Source: Gluconobacter oxydans
Lineage (GTDB): Bacteria > Pseudomonadota > Alphaproteobacteria > Acetobacterales > Acetobacteraceae
DNA length: 64,000 nucleotides
NCBI RefSeq assembly: GCF_006539685.1
Contig: NZ_BJNM01000001.1
Coordinates: forward strand, 1 to 64,000
Direction: 5' to 3'
Below the pieces are notes generated by a model. The model ran no database searches and was not told where the DNA came from. It was given only the letters and a program-made list of their open reading frames with translations. The first letter of the stretch is position 1; each line of letters starts with the position of its first letter. The position numbers were made by a program, and so were the translations under genes. This document shows positions 8,321 through 17,428 of this stretch, piece by piece.

Positions 8321-9249
8321 CTGTTCTGCTTGAAGCGAAAAACCTCAGCAAACACTATCGCCTGTCGCATGGGGAAACCCTGCGTGCCGTGAGCGATGTG
8401 TCGCTGGTCGTGCATCGCGGGGAGGCTCTGGCGCTGGTCGGGGAGTCCGGCTGCGGCAAGTCCACGCTGGGCCGGACGCTGATCGGGCTGGGGGCGCCGA
8501 GTTCGGGCGAGGTGTTCTTTGAGGGCGAGCGGATTTCCGGCCTGTCGGACCGCGCACTGCGGCGCTGGCGGCCCCGGATGCAGATGGTGTTTCAGGACTC
8601 GTCCTCGACGTTCAATCCGCGCCGCACCATTGGCGAGACGCTGGCGGAACCGATGCGGATCCATGGTCGCACCGGCATTGCGGATCGGATCGCGGCGTTG
8701 CTGGAGCAGGTCGGCCTGTCATCGTCCGTCCTGTCCCGCTATCCGCATGAGTTTTCCGGCGGCCAGCGGCAGCGTCTGAACATTGCGCGCGCCTTGATGC
8801 TGGGGCCGGATCTTCTGGTGGCGGATGAGCCGACCTCTGCGCTCGATGTGTCGGTGCAGGCGCAGATCGTCAATCTGTTGCGGGATCTGCGCAATTCGCT
8901 GGACGTGGCGTGCGTGTTCATCTCCCATGACCTGGCGGTCGTGCGGCAGATGGCGGACCGGATTGCCGTTATGTATCTGGGGCGGATCGTGGAGGAAGGG
9001 GACGTGCTGGCGGTGCTGGAAGCCCCGGCCCATCCCTATACGCGGGCGTTGCTGGATGCGGTGCCCCGTCCGGACCGGCCCTTGCCGCCGCCGCTCAAAG
9101 GCGATGTGCCGAGCCCGGTCCATCCTCCGCAGGGCTGTGCGTTTCACACGCGCTGTCCGCTGGCCCAGCCGCGCTGCGCGCAGGAACGACCGGAACTGCG
9201 GCAGGTCGCGGAAGGGCGCAGGGTCGCCTGTCATTATCCGCTGCTCTAG
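8317..9249 (+). CDS. Oligopeptide ABC transporter ATPase (OppF/DppF type)
   Basis: A 310-aa second ATP-binding subunit. It carries Walker A GESGCGKST, signature FSGGQRQRLNIARAL, Walker B LLVADEPTSALD, the H-loop FISHDLAVV, and a C-terminal oligo_HPY region with CAFHTRCPLAQPRC. It overlaps the preceding ATPase by ATGA. It closes the transporter operon; xdhA begins 104 bases later after a short palindrome at 9284-9300. Confidence 0.88.
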   Translation: MTVLLEAKNLSKHYRLSHGETLRAVSDVSLVVHRGEALALVGESGCGKSTLGRTLIGLGAPSSGEVFFEGERISGLSDRALRRWRPRMQMVFQDSSSTFNPRRTIGETLAEPMRIHGRTGIADRIAALLEQVGLSSSVLSRYPHEFSGGQRQRLNIARALMLGPDLLVADEPTSALDVSVQAQIVNLLRDLRNSLDVACVFISHDLAVVRQMADRIAVMYLGRIVEEGDVLAVLEAPAHPYTRALLDAVPRPDRPLPPPLKGDVPSPVHPPQGCAFHTRCPLAQPRCAQERPELRQVAEGRRVACHYPLL

Positions 9250-9283
9250 AAAAGGCAACACTTCGTTCCGATCTTGGATATAG

Positions 9284-9300
9284 ACGGCAACGCTTGCCGT
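9284..9300. promoter_or_regulatory. Palindrome between transporter operon and xdhA
   Basis: ACGGCAA-CGC-TTGCCGT is a perfect 7-bp inverted repeat with a 3-base centre. It lies 54 bases before the xdhA start in the 104-base gap after the transporter operon. It could be an operator for a xdh regulator or a short hairpin. No regulator gene is adjacent. Confidence 0.4.
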
Positions 9301-9353
9301 GGGGCACAGAAGTCTGCACGCCCCCTTATCTTCCTTGTCCGAGATCCCGCCTG

Positions 9354-10814
9354 ATGCGCCAGACCATCCGTTTTTATCTGGGGGAAGACCTCTGCACGCT
9401 CAGGGATATGTCCCCGACGCTGACCCTGCTGGACTGGCTGCGTGAGCGCGGGCGGACCGGTACCAAGGAAGGGTGCAATGAGGGCGATTGCGGGGCCTGT
9501 ACGGTGCTGGTTGTCCGACTTGAGGACGGGCGGCTGAACTGGCGGGCGGTCAATGCCTGCATCCAGTTCGTCAGCATGCTGGACGGCGCACAGGTCTACA
9601 CGATCGAGGATCTCGGCACGCCAGATGCGCCGCATCCCGTGCAGAGTGCCATGGTTGAACAGCATGGCTCACAATGCGGGTTCTGCACGCCGGGTTTCGT
9701 CATGTCGATGGCCGCCTATCGCAAGACCAAAGGCGCCACGGCGGACGATCAGGCCATTGATGATGCACTGGCCGGTAATCTGTGCCGCTGCACCGGCTAT
9801 GCGCCGATCGTGCGGGCCATGAAACAGGCGATGACGGCCGGTCCGGACCGTTTCGATGCGCAGGTGGACACGATTGTGGAACGTCTCGCCGGGCTTCAGG
9901 ACGGCGAGAGCGTGCGGCTTGAAGGGCCTGAGGGCACGCTCAGCATTCCGGCATCTGCGGATGATCTGGCGAAGATCCTGCTGGCCGATCCGGAGGCGAC
10001 CATTGTTGCGGGCGCCACGGATGTGGGGCTTTGGGTGACGAAGGGGATGCGTCGTCTGAAGCATGTCCTGCCGATCGGCCGCGTTCCCGAACTGCGGGCC
10101 CTGACCAGAACGTCGGCGGGGCTGCGGATTGGAGCTGCGGTGACGTATCAGGACGCACGTTCCGCCATTGCGGAGCTGTTGCCGGATGCGGGGGAAATGA
10201 TCCGCCGTCTGGGCTCCACGCAGGTGCGGAACAGCGCCACGGTTTGTGGGAATATCGCTAATGGCTCCCCGATCGGCGACGGGCCCCCGATGTTCATTGC
10301 GGCCAATGCGACGCTGCATCTGCGGCGCGGGACAGAGCATCGGTCTATCGCGCTGGAAGACTATTTCATCGCTTACGGAAAGCAGGATCGGCAGCCCGGT
10401 GAGTTCGTGGAGGCGCTGACCATTCCGACACCGGCACAGAATTCGCAGTTCCGTGTTTACAAGATTTCCAAGCGCTTTGATCAGGATATTTCCGCTGTTT
10501 TGGGCGCCTTCGTGATCGAAATGGATGATCAGGACCGGATCACCACAGCCCGACTGGCCTATGGCGGCATGGCAGCCACGCCCAAGCGGGCATCGGGCGC
10601 GGAAGCGGCATTACTCGGACGGGTCTGGGACGAGAAGGCGCTTGAGGCGGCACGAAAGGCGGTTCTGGAAGACTTCACGCCGCTGACCGATATGCGGGCG
10701 AGTGCTTGGTATCGACAGACCGTGGCCGCCAATCTGCTGACGCGGTTTTTTGAAGAAACGACGGGCACTGAACAGGCGCGTCTGGCCCGGACGGGAGGGC
10801 TGGTCCATGTCTGA
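9354..10814 (+). CDS. xdhA: Xanthine dehydrogenase small subunit (2Fe-2S and FAD)
   Basis: A 486-aa subunit that carries electrons from the molybdenum centre to NAD+ during hypoxanthine and xanthine oxidation to urate. The plant-type 2Fe-2S domain has C41, C46 and C49 in the GCNEGDCGACTV motif. The second 2Fe-2S domain has QCGFCTPG and CRCTGY. The FAD-binding domain follows, with AGATDVGLWV and STQVRNSATVCGNIANGSPIGD. The start at 9354 matches the usual N-terminus; the frame is open back to 9294, but no better ribosome site is seen there. It overlaps xdhB by eight bases. No signal peptide, so cytoplasmic. Confidence 0.92.
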   Translation: MRQTIRFYLGEDLCTLRDMSPTLTLLDWLRERGRTGTKEGCNEGDCGACTVLVVRLEDGRLNWRAVNACIQFVSMLDGAQVYTIEDLGTPDAPHPVQSAMVEQHGSQCGFCTPGFVMSMAAYRKTKGATADDQAIDDALAGNLCRCTGYAPIVRAMKQAMTAGPDRFDAQVDTIVERLAGLQDGESVRLEGPEGTLSIPASADDLAKILLADPEATIVAGATDVGLWVTKGMRRLKHVLPIGRVPELRALTRTSAGLRIGAAVTYQDARSAIAELLPDAGEMIRRLGSTQVRNSATVCGNIANGSPIGDGPPMFIAANATLHLRRGTEHRSIALEDYFIAYGKQDRQPGEFVEALTIPTPAQNSQFRVYKISKRFDQDISAVLGAFVIEMDDQDRITTARLAYGGMAATPKRASGAEAALLGRVWDEKALEAARKAVLEDFTPLTDMRASAWYRQTVAANLLTRFFEETTGTEQARLARTGGLVHV

Positions 10815-13122
10815 TCTCGTTCCGGGAGCGGCTTCGACCAGTATGAAGCATGAAAGCGCGCTGCTGCATGTCACGGGGCGGGCAGCATATATTGATGATC
10901 TGCCTGAACCGCGTGGCACGCTGCATCTCGTTCCGGGATTGAGCACGAAGGCCCATGCGCGGATCGTGTCAATGGATCTGGACGCCATCCGCGCCGCGCC
11001 GGGCGTCGTGTGTGTGCTGACGGCGGCAGATGTGCCGGGGGAAAACCAGATCAGCCCGGTTCATCGGGAAGACGAGCCGCTTCTGGCCACGGATCATGTT
11101 CATTTCTGGGGGCAGGTGATGTTCGCCGTGGTGGCGACCTCGCGTCAGGCGGCGCGGCAGGCCGTGCGTCTGGCGAAGATTGAGTATGAGGAAAAGCCTG
11201 CGATCCTGAACATTGCGCAGGCGCGGGAGAACGGCAGCCCGATGGTCTGGCGTTCCCTGACCATGCAGCGCGGCGATGTGGAGCGTGGCCTGAAGGCCGC
11301 GCCACGCCGCCTGTCGGGGCAGATCGAGATTGGTGGGCAGGAGCATTTCTATCTGGAAGGGCAGGCCGCACTCGCCCAGCCGGGAGAGGCCGGGGAAATG
11401 CGCGTCTGGTCCTCCACGCAGCATCCGTCCGAGACGCAGCATCTGGTCGCAGCCGTGCTGGGGCGTCCGCATCATCTGGTCACGACGGAAGTGCGGCGTA
11501 TGGGCGGGGCGTTCGGCGGCAAGGAGACGCAGGCCAATGCCTGGGCCTGTCTGGCCGCCATCGCCGCTGACCGGACGGGGCAGGCCGTCAAGGCGCGTCT
11601 GGACCGTGATGATGACATGATGGTCACAGGCAAGCGGCATGACTTCCTGATCGACTATGACGTCGGTTTTACGGATGAGGGCGATATTCTCGCCGTGGAC
11701 ATGGTTCTGGCCGCGCGGTGCGGCTGGGCGCCGGATCTGTCTGGGCCGGTGACAGACCGGGCACTGTTTCACGCTGATAACGCCTATTTCTATCCGGATG
11801 TGCGGCTGAAATCCGAGCCACTGCGGACCAACACGCAGTCCAATACGGCCTATCGCGGTTTTGGTGGACCGCAGGGTATTGTCGCGGCCGAACGTGTGAT
11901 CGAGGAAGTCGCGTTTGCGACCGGTCTTGATCCTGTAACGGTCCGACTACGCAATGTTTACGGGACGGGAACGCGCAATCTCACGCCGTATCACATGACG
12001 GTCGAGGACTCGATTACGGCCGAGATCATCACGAAGCTGGTCGAGCGTTGTGATTATCAGGCGCGCAAGGCCGAAATCCGGGCATTCAATCGTAACAGTC
12101 GCATCATCCGTCGCGGCATTGCACTGACGCCGGTGAAGTTCGGTATTTCCTTTACGGCCACCCATTACAATCAGGCCGGCGCGCTGGTGCATGTCTACAC
12201 GGACGGCTCGGTTCAGGTGAACCATGGCGGGACGGAAATGGGGCAGGGGCTGCACACCAAGATGGTGCAGATCGTCCTGCGTGAATTCGGTCTGACGGCG
12301 GATCGCGTCCGTATCACGGCGACCACGACCGGGAAGGTGCCGAACACGTCTGCTACGGCGGCGTCTTCAGGGGCGGATCTGAACGGCATGGCAGTGCTGG
12401 ATGCGGTGCGCAAGATCAAGAACCGGATGATCACGTTCGCCGCCGAGAAGTGGAGTGTGGTGCCCGAAGACATCCATTTCCGGCCTGATGGCGTGCATGT
12501 CGGTGCGGAGGTCATGACCTTCCAGCAACTCGCCTGGCAGGCCTATTTCGCGCGGGTGTCGCTGTCCTCGAACGGGTTTTACAAGACGCCGAAGATTTCC
12601 TGGAATCCCGAGACCGGGCGCGGACGTCCATTCTTCTATTTCGCCTATGGCGCGGCCTGTGCGGAAGTGTCGGTCGATCTGCTGACGGGGGAGCACAGCA
12701 TTGACCGCGTGGATATCCTGCATGATGCCGGGCAGTCCCTCAATCCGGATATCGATATCGGGCAGATCGAGGGCGGGTTCGTGCAAGGCGCGGGCTGGCT
12801 GACGACGGAGGAACTTGTCTGGGATCCAGCCGGACGTCTGCGGACCCATGCGCCCAGCACCTACAAGATCCCGGCCTGTTCTGACCGGCCGCGGATTTTC
12901 AATGTGGAGCTGCTGGAAAACGCACCGAACCGGGAGGAGACGATTTTCCGTTCCAAGGCCGTCGGGGAGCCGCCTTTCGTGCATGGAGTGGCGGTCTTGC
13001 AGGCCATTTCAGACGCGATCGCCAGTCTGGACGACTATCGCACCTGTCCGAAACTCGACGCGCCGGCTACGCCTGAGCGGGTGCTCAAAACCCTCATGGC
13101 GCTGCAAGAGCGCGCGGACTGA
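10807..13122 (+). CDS. xdhB: Xanthine dehydrogenase molybdopterin-binding subunit
   Basis: A 771-aa catalytic subunit holding the molybdopterin cofactor. The cofactor loop GGAFGGKE spans 233-240, and a second loop is seen in AYRGFGGPQG. HGGTEMGQGLHTK follows, and the catalytic glutamate is E721 in KAVGEPP. The length and motifs fit bacterial XdhB, which forms an (alpha-beta)2 heterotetramer with XdhA. The ATG at 10807 lies inside the end of xdhA. xdhC follows after two bases. Confidence 0.93.
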   Translation: MSDLVPGAASTSMKHESALLHVTGRAAYIDDLPEPRGTLHLVPGLSTKAHARIVSMDLDAIRAAPGVVCVLTAADVPGENQISPVHREDEPLLATDHVHFWGQVMFAVVATSRQAARQAVRLAKIEYEEKPAILNIAQARENGSPMVWRSLTMQRGDVERGLKAAPRRLSGQIEIGGQEHFYLEGQAALAQPGEAGEMRVWSSTQHPSETQHLVAAVLGRPHHLVTTEVRRMGGAFGGKETQANAWACLAAIAADRTGQAVKARLDRDDDMMVTGKRHDFLIDYDVGFTDEGDILAVDMVLAARCGWAPDLSGPVTDRALFHADNAYFYPDVRLKSEPLRTNTQSNTAYRGFGGPQGIVAAERVIEEVAFATGLDPVTVRLRNVYGTGTRNLTPYHMTVEDSITAEIITKLVERCDYQARKAEIRAFNRNSRIIRRGIALTPVKFGISFTATHYNQAGALVHVYTDGSVQVNHGGTEMGQGLHTKMVQIVLREFGLTADRVRITATTTGKVPNTSATAASSGADLNGMAVLDAVRKIKNRMITFAAEKWSVVPEDIHFRPDGVHVGAEVMTFQQLAWQAYFARVSLSSNGFYKTPKISWNPETGRGRPFFYFAYGAACAEVSVDLLTGEHSIDRVDILHDAGQSLNPDIDIGQIEGGFVQGAGWLTTEELVWDPAGRLRTHAPSTYKIPACSDRPRIFNVELLENAPNREETIFRSKAVGEPPFVHGVAVLQAISDAIASLDDYRTCPKLDAPATPERVLKTLMALQERAD

Positions 13123-13124
13123 CC

Positions 13125-13997
13125 ATGCTGACGGATGTTCTGCGCTGGCGGCGGGAGGGGCAGGATATGGTGCGCCTGACCGTCATCCGCGCACGGGGAT
13201 CGACGCCACGGGAAGAGGGTGCGTTCATGCTCCTGACCCCGAGCGAGCAGACCGGTACGATCGGCGGAGGACGTCTGGAATGGGATTGTATGGCGGAGGG
13301 ACGTGCGCTTCTCGCGGCGGGTGGGGCTCCGGTGGAGCGTCACATCCCGTTGGGTCCTGCCATCAACCAGTGCTGTGGCGGGGCCGTGACCGTTCGCATC
13401 GAGCGCGTGCAAGACGCGGAGGCCCTTGAGGCGGAAATCCGGGCGGAATGGGAGCGGCTGCCGCAACTGCTGCTGTTCGGGGCCGGGCATGTGGGGCGCG
13501 CTCTGGCACGTTCGCTCGCGCTTCTGCCGCTGCGGCTGGTCTGGGTAGATGCGCGGGAGGAAGAGTTCGGGACCGTGCCGCCGGGCGTGGAGGCACATGT
13601 CACCGAGCAATGGGAGTCGCTTGTTCAGGGCGCTCCGGCCGGATCGGGCGTACTGGTGCTGACCCAGAGCCATACGCTGGATGCGCTTATCACGGGGGCT
13701 GCGCTGGAGCGCGGGGACCTGCGTTATGTCGGGATGATCGGGTCGCGGACGAAGCGGAAGCGGTTCGAGAGTGCGTTCCGTCAGATCGATATTCCGCAGG
13801 AGCGGATCGACCGTCTTGTCTGCCCTATCGGGGATTTCGGAGCGCGCGACAAGCGGCCGGAGGTCATTGCGACCTTCGTGACGGCGGAAATCGCGGCCCG
13901 GATGCTGTGCCAGACAGAATCGTGTAGTGATTCTAGTGTTTCGAAGACTGGTATTTCAGATATTGATGATGTTACATTCGCCCCAATCCTGTCATAA
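13125..13997 (+). CDS. xdhC: Xanthine dehydrogenase accessory protein XdhC
   Basis: A 290-aa protein of the XdhC/CoxI family. Family members bind the molybdenum cofactor, protect it, help its sulfuration, and insert it into XdhB. The N-terminal XdhC domain includes TIGGGRLEWDCMAEG and CCGGAVTVR. The C-terminal Rossmann domain has LLFGAGHVGRALARSLA and the TQSHTLDALI and YVGMIGSRTKR blocks. The last 25 or so residues are rich in Ser, Asp and Thr, and their DNA is clearly AT-richer. They may be an extension after loss of an original stop. Confidence 0.9.
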   Translation: MLTDVLRWRREGQDMVRLTVIRARGSTPREEGAFMLLTPSEQTGTIGGGRLEWDCMAEGRALLAAGGAPVERHIPLGPAINQCCGGAVTVRIERVQDAEALEAEIRAEWERLPQLLLFGAGHVGRALARSLALLPLRLVWVDAREEEFGTVPPGVEAHVTEQWESLVQGAPAGSGVLVLTQSHTLDALITGAALERGDLRYVGMIGSRTKRKRFESAFRQIDIPQERIDRLVCPIGDFGARDKRPEVIATFVTAEIAARMLCQTESCSDSSVSKTGISDIDDVTFAPILS

Positions 13998-14102
13998 AGT
14001 CTGAGACTGCAAGGGCGGAGTTCCTTCACTTTTCGAGCGTCACGGAAAGTTGATGTAACGGTGGGTGCGTCGGCGTCGCTCCTTCTGCTTATCCTCCCCC
14101 GC

Positions 14103-15650
14103 ATGAGCATGCAGCACCGGACGCAGCGGACTTCCGAAGTCCCGACTTTCTCTCCAGCCACCGTGAGTGGTCGAAGGAAAAAATCCCGGATTTCCCGCCT
14201 CTGTCAGGCCGGATTTGCGCTGGGCGCGCTGGCGGGGACATTTGGCATCGCACAGGCCGGGCCAACGGTCAGCACCGCGCTGACGCCGGCGCTTCAGCCC
14301 GCGAGCCTGCCCGCGGCCGATGCGGCTTTCGTCGATGATCTTGAAAAGCGCACGTTCAACTGGTTCTGGGAAACCGGAAATCCGAAGAACGGCCTCGTGC
14401 CGGACCGTGCGCCGCTGCCCAATGGCGCGGCGAGCATTGCCAGTGTCGGATTTGGCCTGACGGCTTACGGCATTGGCGTGGAGCGGCATTACATCACCCG
14501 CCAGCAGGCCGTGGACCGGACCCTGACGACGCTGCGCTTCCTGGCCAGCCTGCCGCAGAACGATCACGTCTCAGGCGCTGCGGGCTATAAGGGTTTCTTC
14601 TACCATTTCCTTGATCCCAACACCGGCCTGCGTGTTGCGGACTGGTCCGAGCTGTCCAGCGTTGATACGGCGCTGCTGATGGGGGGCGTGTTGTTCTCGC
14701 AGTCCTATTTCGATCATGACACGCCGCAGGAAAAGGAAATCCGCGACGTTGCAGACAAGCTGTATCGCCGGATCGACTGGACCTGGATGAAGGCGCACGG
14801 CCCCTGGCTCAGCATGGGCTGGATGCCGCCGCATACGTTCCTGCCCAGCGACTGGAAGGGCTATAACGAGGGCCTGATCATCTATCTTCAGGCCCTCGGC
14901 TCACCGACGCATCCGCTCCCGGCCGAGACCTGGAAGGCTTGGACTGCGACCTATGAAAACCAGTGGGGTGATTTCCAGGGCCACAAGCTGCTGAATTTCG
15001 CGCCGATGTTCGGGCATCAGTACAGCGAATCCTGGATTGATTTCCGGGGCGTTCAGGATGCGTGGGATCGGGCCCATAACGTCGATTATTTCCAGAACGG
15101 GCGTGAAGCCGCTTATGCCCAGCGGGCTTACGCTCAGGCCAATCCGGGCGACTGGAAGGATTACGGGCCCAATATCTGGGGTCTGACCGCCTGTGACGGT
15201 CCAGGTGATGCGCAGCAGGTTTATGACGGCAAGAAGCGTCATTATCTGGCCTATAGCGCGCGCGGAGCCGGGCGCGATTACATTCTGGATGACGGCACGA
15301 TTGCGCCGACCGCTGTGGGTGGGTCCATCGCCTTTGCGCCGGAAATTGCCCTGCCGGCGCTCAAGGAAATGCGTGCCCGGTACGGGGACCGGATTTACAA
15401 CAAATATGGCTTCCTCGATGCTTTCAATCCGTCCTTTGCGGATCAGAAAAGCTACTGGGTTGATGGTCAGCAGTTGGGCATCGATCAGGGGCCGATCCTG
15501 CTGATGCTGGAAAACTGGCGCAGCGGCCTCGTGTGGAACACGATGAAGAAGAACGCCTATCTGCGGACGGGTTTGGAGCGCGCGGGCTTCGAGGGTGGAT
15601 GGATGCGGACCAAGACGGCGACGTCCAAGCCGGTTGGCCAGTCTCTCTGA
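14103..15650 (+). CDS. Secreted glucoamylase-domain protein (GH144-like, putative beta-1,2-glucanase)
   Basis: A 515-aa protein with a basic N-terminus and a hydrophobic export segment (AGFALGALAGTFGIAQA), followed by a large (alpha/alpha)6-type domain. The blocks FVDDLEKRTFNWFWE, GFFYHFLD, SSVDTALLM, YNEGLIIYLQALGSPTHPLP, and WGLTACDGP match the glycoamylase domain (PF10091). That domain is also found in cyclic beta-1,2-glucan synthases and in GH144 endo-beta-1,2-glucanases. A periplasmic role in trimming osmoregulated beta-1,2-glucans is therefore inferred. The start is uncertain: ATG at 14103 or 14109, or GTG at 14061; none has a clear ribosome site. Confidence 0.75.
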   Translation: MSMQHRTQRTSEVPTFSPATVSGRRKKSRISRLCQAGFALGALAGTFGIAQAGPTVSTALTPALQPASLPAADAAFVDDLEKRTFNWFWETGNPKNGLVPDRAPLPNGAASIASVGFGLTAYGIGVERHYITRQQAVDRTLTTLRFLASLPQNDHVSGAAGYKGFFYHFLDPNTGLRVADWSELSSVDTALLMGGVLFSQSYFDHDTPQEKEIRDVADKLYRRIDWTWMKAHGPWLSMGWMPPHTFLPSDWKGYNEGLIIYLQALGSPTHPLPAETWKAWTATYENQWGDFQGHKLLNFAPMFGHQYSESWIDFRGVQDAWDRAHNVDYFQNGREAAYAQRAYAQANPGDWKDYGPNIWGLTACDGPGDAQQVYDGKKRHYLAYSARGAGRDYILDDGTIAPTAVGGSIAFAPEIALPALKEMRARYGDRIYNKYGFLDAFNPSFADQKSYWVDGQQLGIDQGPILLMLENWRSGLVWNTMKKNAYLRTGLERAGFEGGWMRTKTATSKPVGQSL

Positions 15651-15755
15651 ACCGTCGGAGCCTGCGTTTGTGGGCGCCTTCATGAACCGGAGTTGCATCG
15701 GAAGCGTTTCTCACCGATCACTGATGTCAGAGCATCTTTGTGAAAGGAGAGCATC

Positions 15756-15941
15756 ATGCGTCTCATTCTTGCCCTGCTTCTGCCCTGGCTGCAGTTCTTC
15801 ACCATCGGCCGTCCGTTTGCCGGTCTGGTGTGTTTGATCCTTCAGGTCACGGTGATCGGCTGGATCCCGGCTGCCATCTGGTCGGTCTATGCGCTGAGCC
15901 AGTACAACACCGATCGCAAGATCGCCGCCGGTCGCGGCTGA
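15756..15941 (+). CDS. YqaE/Pmp3-family small membrane protein
   Basis: A 61-aa, two-helix proteolipid of the Pmp3/YqaE family (UPF0057). The second helix contains the typical IGWIPAAIWSVYAL block, and the C-terminus SQYNTDRKI is the version common in Alphaproteobacteria. Family members sit in the inner membrane and are linked to salt and membrane-potential stress. A strong AAGGAGAG ribosome site lies six bases before the ATG. A bidirectional terminator follows 13 bases after the stop. Confidence 0.88.
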   Translation: MRLILALLLPWLQFFTIGRPFAGLVCLILQVTVIGWIPAAIWSVYALSQYNTDRKIAAGRG

Positions 15942-15954
15942 CGCTCCGGATGTG

Positions 15955-15991
15955 AAAAAGCCCCCGTTCCTTGCGGAACGGGGGCTTTTTT
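15955..15991. terminator. Strong bidirectional intrinsic terminator
   Basis: AAAAAGCCCCCGTTCC pairs perfectly with its complement across a TTGC loop, giving a 16-bp stem flanked by A and T runs. It serves the Pmp3 gene on the plus strand and the convergent sugar transporter on the minus strand. Confidence 0.92.
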
Positions 15992-16009
15992 GTGCCGTAA
16001 TGGACGGGA

Positions 16010-17428
16010 TCAGCGGCCGATATTGCGCAGGGTGACGCCCTGGTTGAGCTTCGTCTCGATGGACTCAAGGGACACGCCCTTGGTCTCCGGAACAAAGAAC
16101 AGCACCATGAAAATGAAGAGCGCATTCAGCCCGGCATAGAGCCAGAAGGTGTGCGAGGCCCCGAGCGTCGTGAGCAGACCGAGGAACGTGGCACCCACCA
16201 CCATGTTCGTGACCCAGTTGGTGACGGTCGAGCAGGTAATGCCGAAATCACGCCCCTGAAGCGGCATGACTTCCGAGCACAGAACCCAGACCAGTGGACC
16301 GGCCGAGAAGGCGAAGCCTGCGATGAAGCACAGCAGGACCGAGATCGCGAGGTAATGCGACAGGTCCGTATTGCCGACGGCGCCTGACATGATGGTCGCC
16401 AGAACAGCAAGGCCGGCCGACATGATGGCAAATCCCGTGATCAGCATCGGACGACGGCCCCAGCTGTCCGCAAAGGCAATGGCGATGAAAGTGGCGAGCC
16501 AGTTGACCACGCCGACAATGGCCGTGCCCCACATCTGGCCGCTCGATCCGAACCCGACTTCCTGAAAGATGCGCGGGGCGTAGTACATGACAACGTTGAT
16601 GCCGGTGAGCTGCTGCATGACCTGAAGCACGATGCCGAGGAGGACGGCACGACGGAAGTTGCGGTTTTCAAGGAACATTGCCAGACCGCGCTGACGGTCA
16701 TGGATCTGCCCCTGAATGTCGCGGATTTCCTGATGGGCGAGTTCAGGGTTGTGGCGCAGTTCCTTCATGATCGACAGGGCCTCTTCATGCCGGCCACGCA
16801 GCATCAGCCAGCGCGGGCTGTCGGGCAGGAAGAACGAACCGATCAGGAAGAACGTGCCGGGAATGGCCATGATTCCCAGCATCCAGCGCCATGAGCCGCT
16901 ATAAGACAGGATGGCGTTGGACACGAAGGCCAGCAGGATGCCCAGTGTGATCATCAGCTGATACATCGACACCAGACTGCCGCGCCGCGAAATGTCCGAG
17001 ACTTCGGAAATGTAGAGCGGAGCCACGAAGCTTCCGATACCGATCGCCAGACCCAGCATGGTGCGGCCGATGATCAGTTCGGAGACCGAGGATGCCAGGG
17101 CGCAGACGAGGCCGCCTGCCACGAACAGGAAGGCGCTGAAGATCAGGGAGCGGCGGCGTCCGAACGCATAGGACATGCGGCCTGCGCCCACGGCCCCCAC
17201 GGCCGCGCCGAACATCATGGATGATACGATCCAGGACTGCTCGAATTCGGAAGCATGGAACTCGTCACGGATAAAGCCGAGCGCGCCGGAAATGACGCCC
17301 ACATCCAGTCCGAACATCAGGCCTGCAATCGCAGCCAGCGCAACAGCGAACATCATGCGCCCGACCATGGGCGCCTTGGCTACGGCAGCAGAAGGGACGG
17401 GGGAGGGGTTGAGCACTGTGTCGCTCAT
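16010..17428 (-). CDS. MFS sugar:proton symporter, GalP/XylE-like
   Basis: A 472-aa twelve-helix sugar porter. The signatures of the family are present: GLDVGVISGAL in helix 1, GRRRSL after helix 2, PLYISEVSDISRRGSL after helix 4, PDSPRWLM before the central loop, QQLTGINVVMYYAPRIF in helix 7, and VPETKGVSLE at the C-terminus. These match bacterial GalP/AraE/XylE-type hexose or pentose symporters. The start at 17428 has GGAG about 11 bases upstream. A sigma70-like promoter is visible at 17567-17596. It is divergent from the LysR gene, although that regulator may instead act on the FUSC gene. Confidence 0.88.
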   Translation of the reverse strand: MSDTVLNPSPVPSAAVAKAPMVGRMMFAVALAAIAGLMFGLDVGVISGALGFIRDEFHASEFEQSWIVSSMMFGAAVGAVGAGRMSYAFGRRRSLIFSAFLFVAGGLVCALASSVSELIIGRTMLGLAIGIGSFVAPLYISEVSDISRRGSLVSMYQLMITLGILLAFVSNAILSYSGSWRWMLGIMAIPGTFFLIGSFFLPDSPRWLMLRGRHEEALSIMKELRHNPELAHQEIRDIQGQIHDRQRGLAMFLENRNFRRAVLLGIVLQVMQQLTGINVVMYYAPRIFQEVGFGSSGQMWGTAIVGVVNWLATFIAIAFADSWGRRPMLITGFAIMSAGLAVLATIMSGAVGNTDLSHYLAISVLLCFIAGFAFSAGPLVWVLCSEVMPLQGRDFGITCSTVTNWVTNMVVGATFLGLLTTLGASHTFWLYAGLNALFIFMVLFFVPETKGVSLESIETKLNQGVTLRNIGR

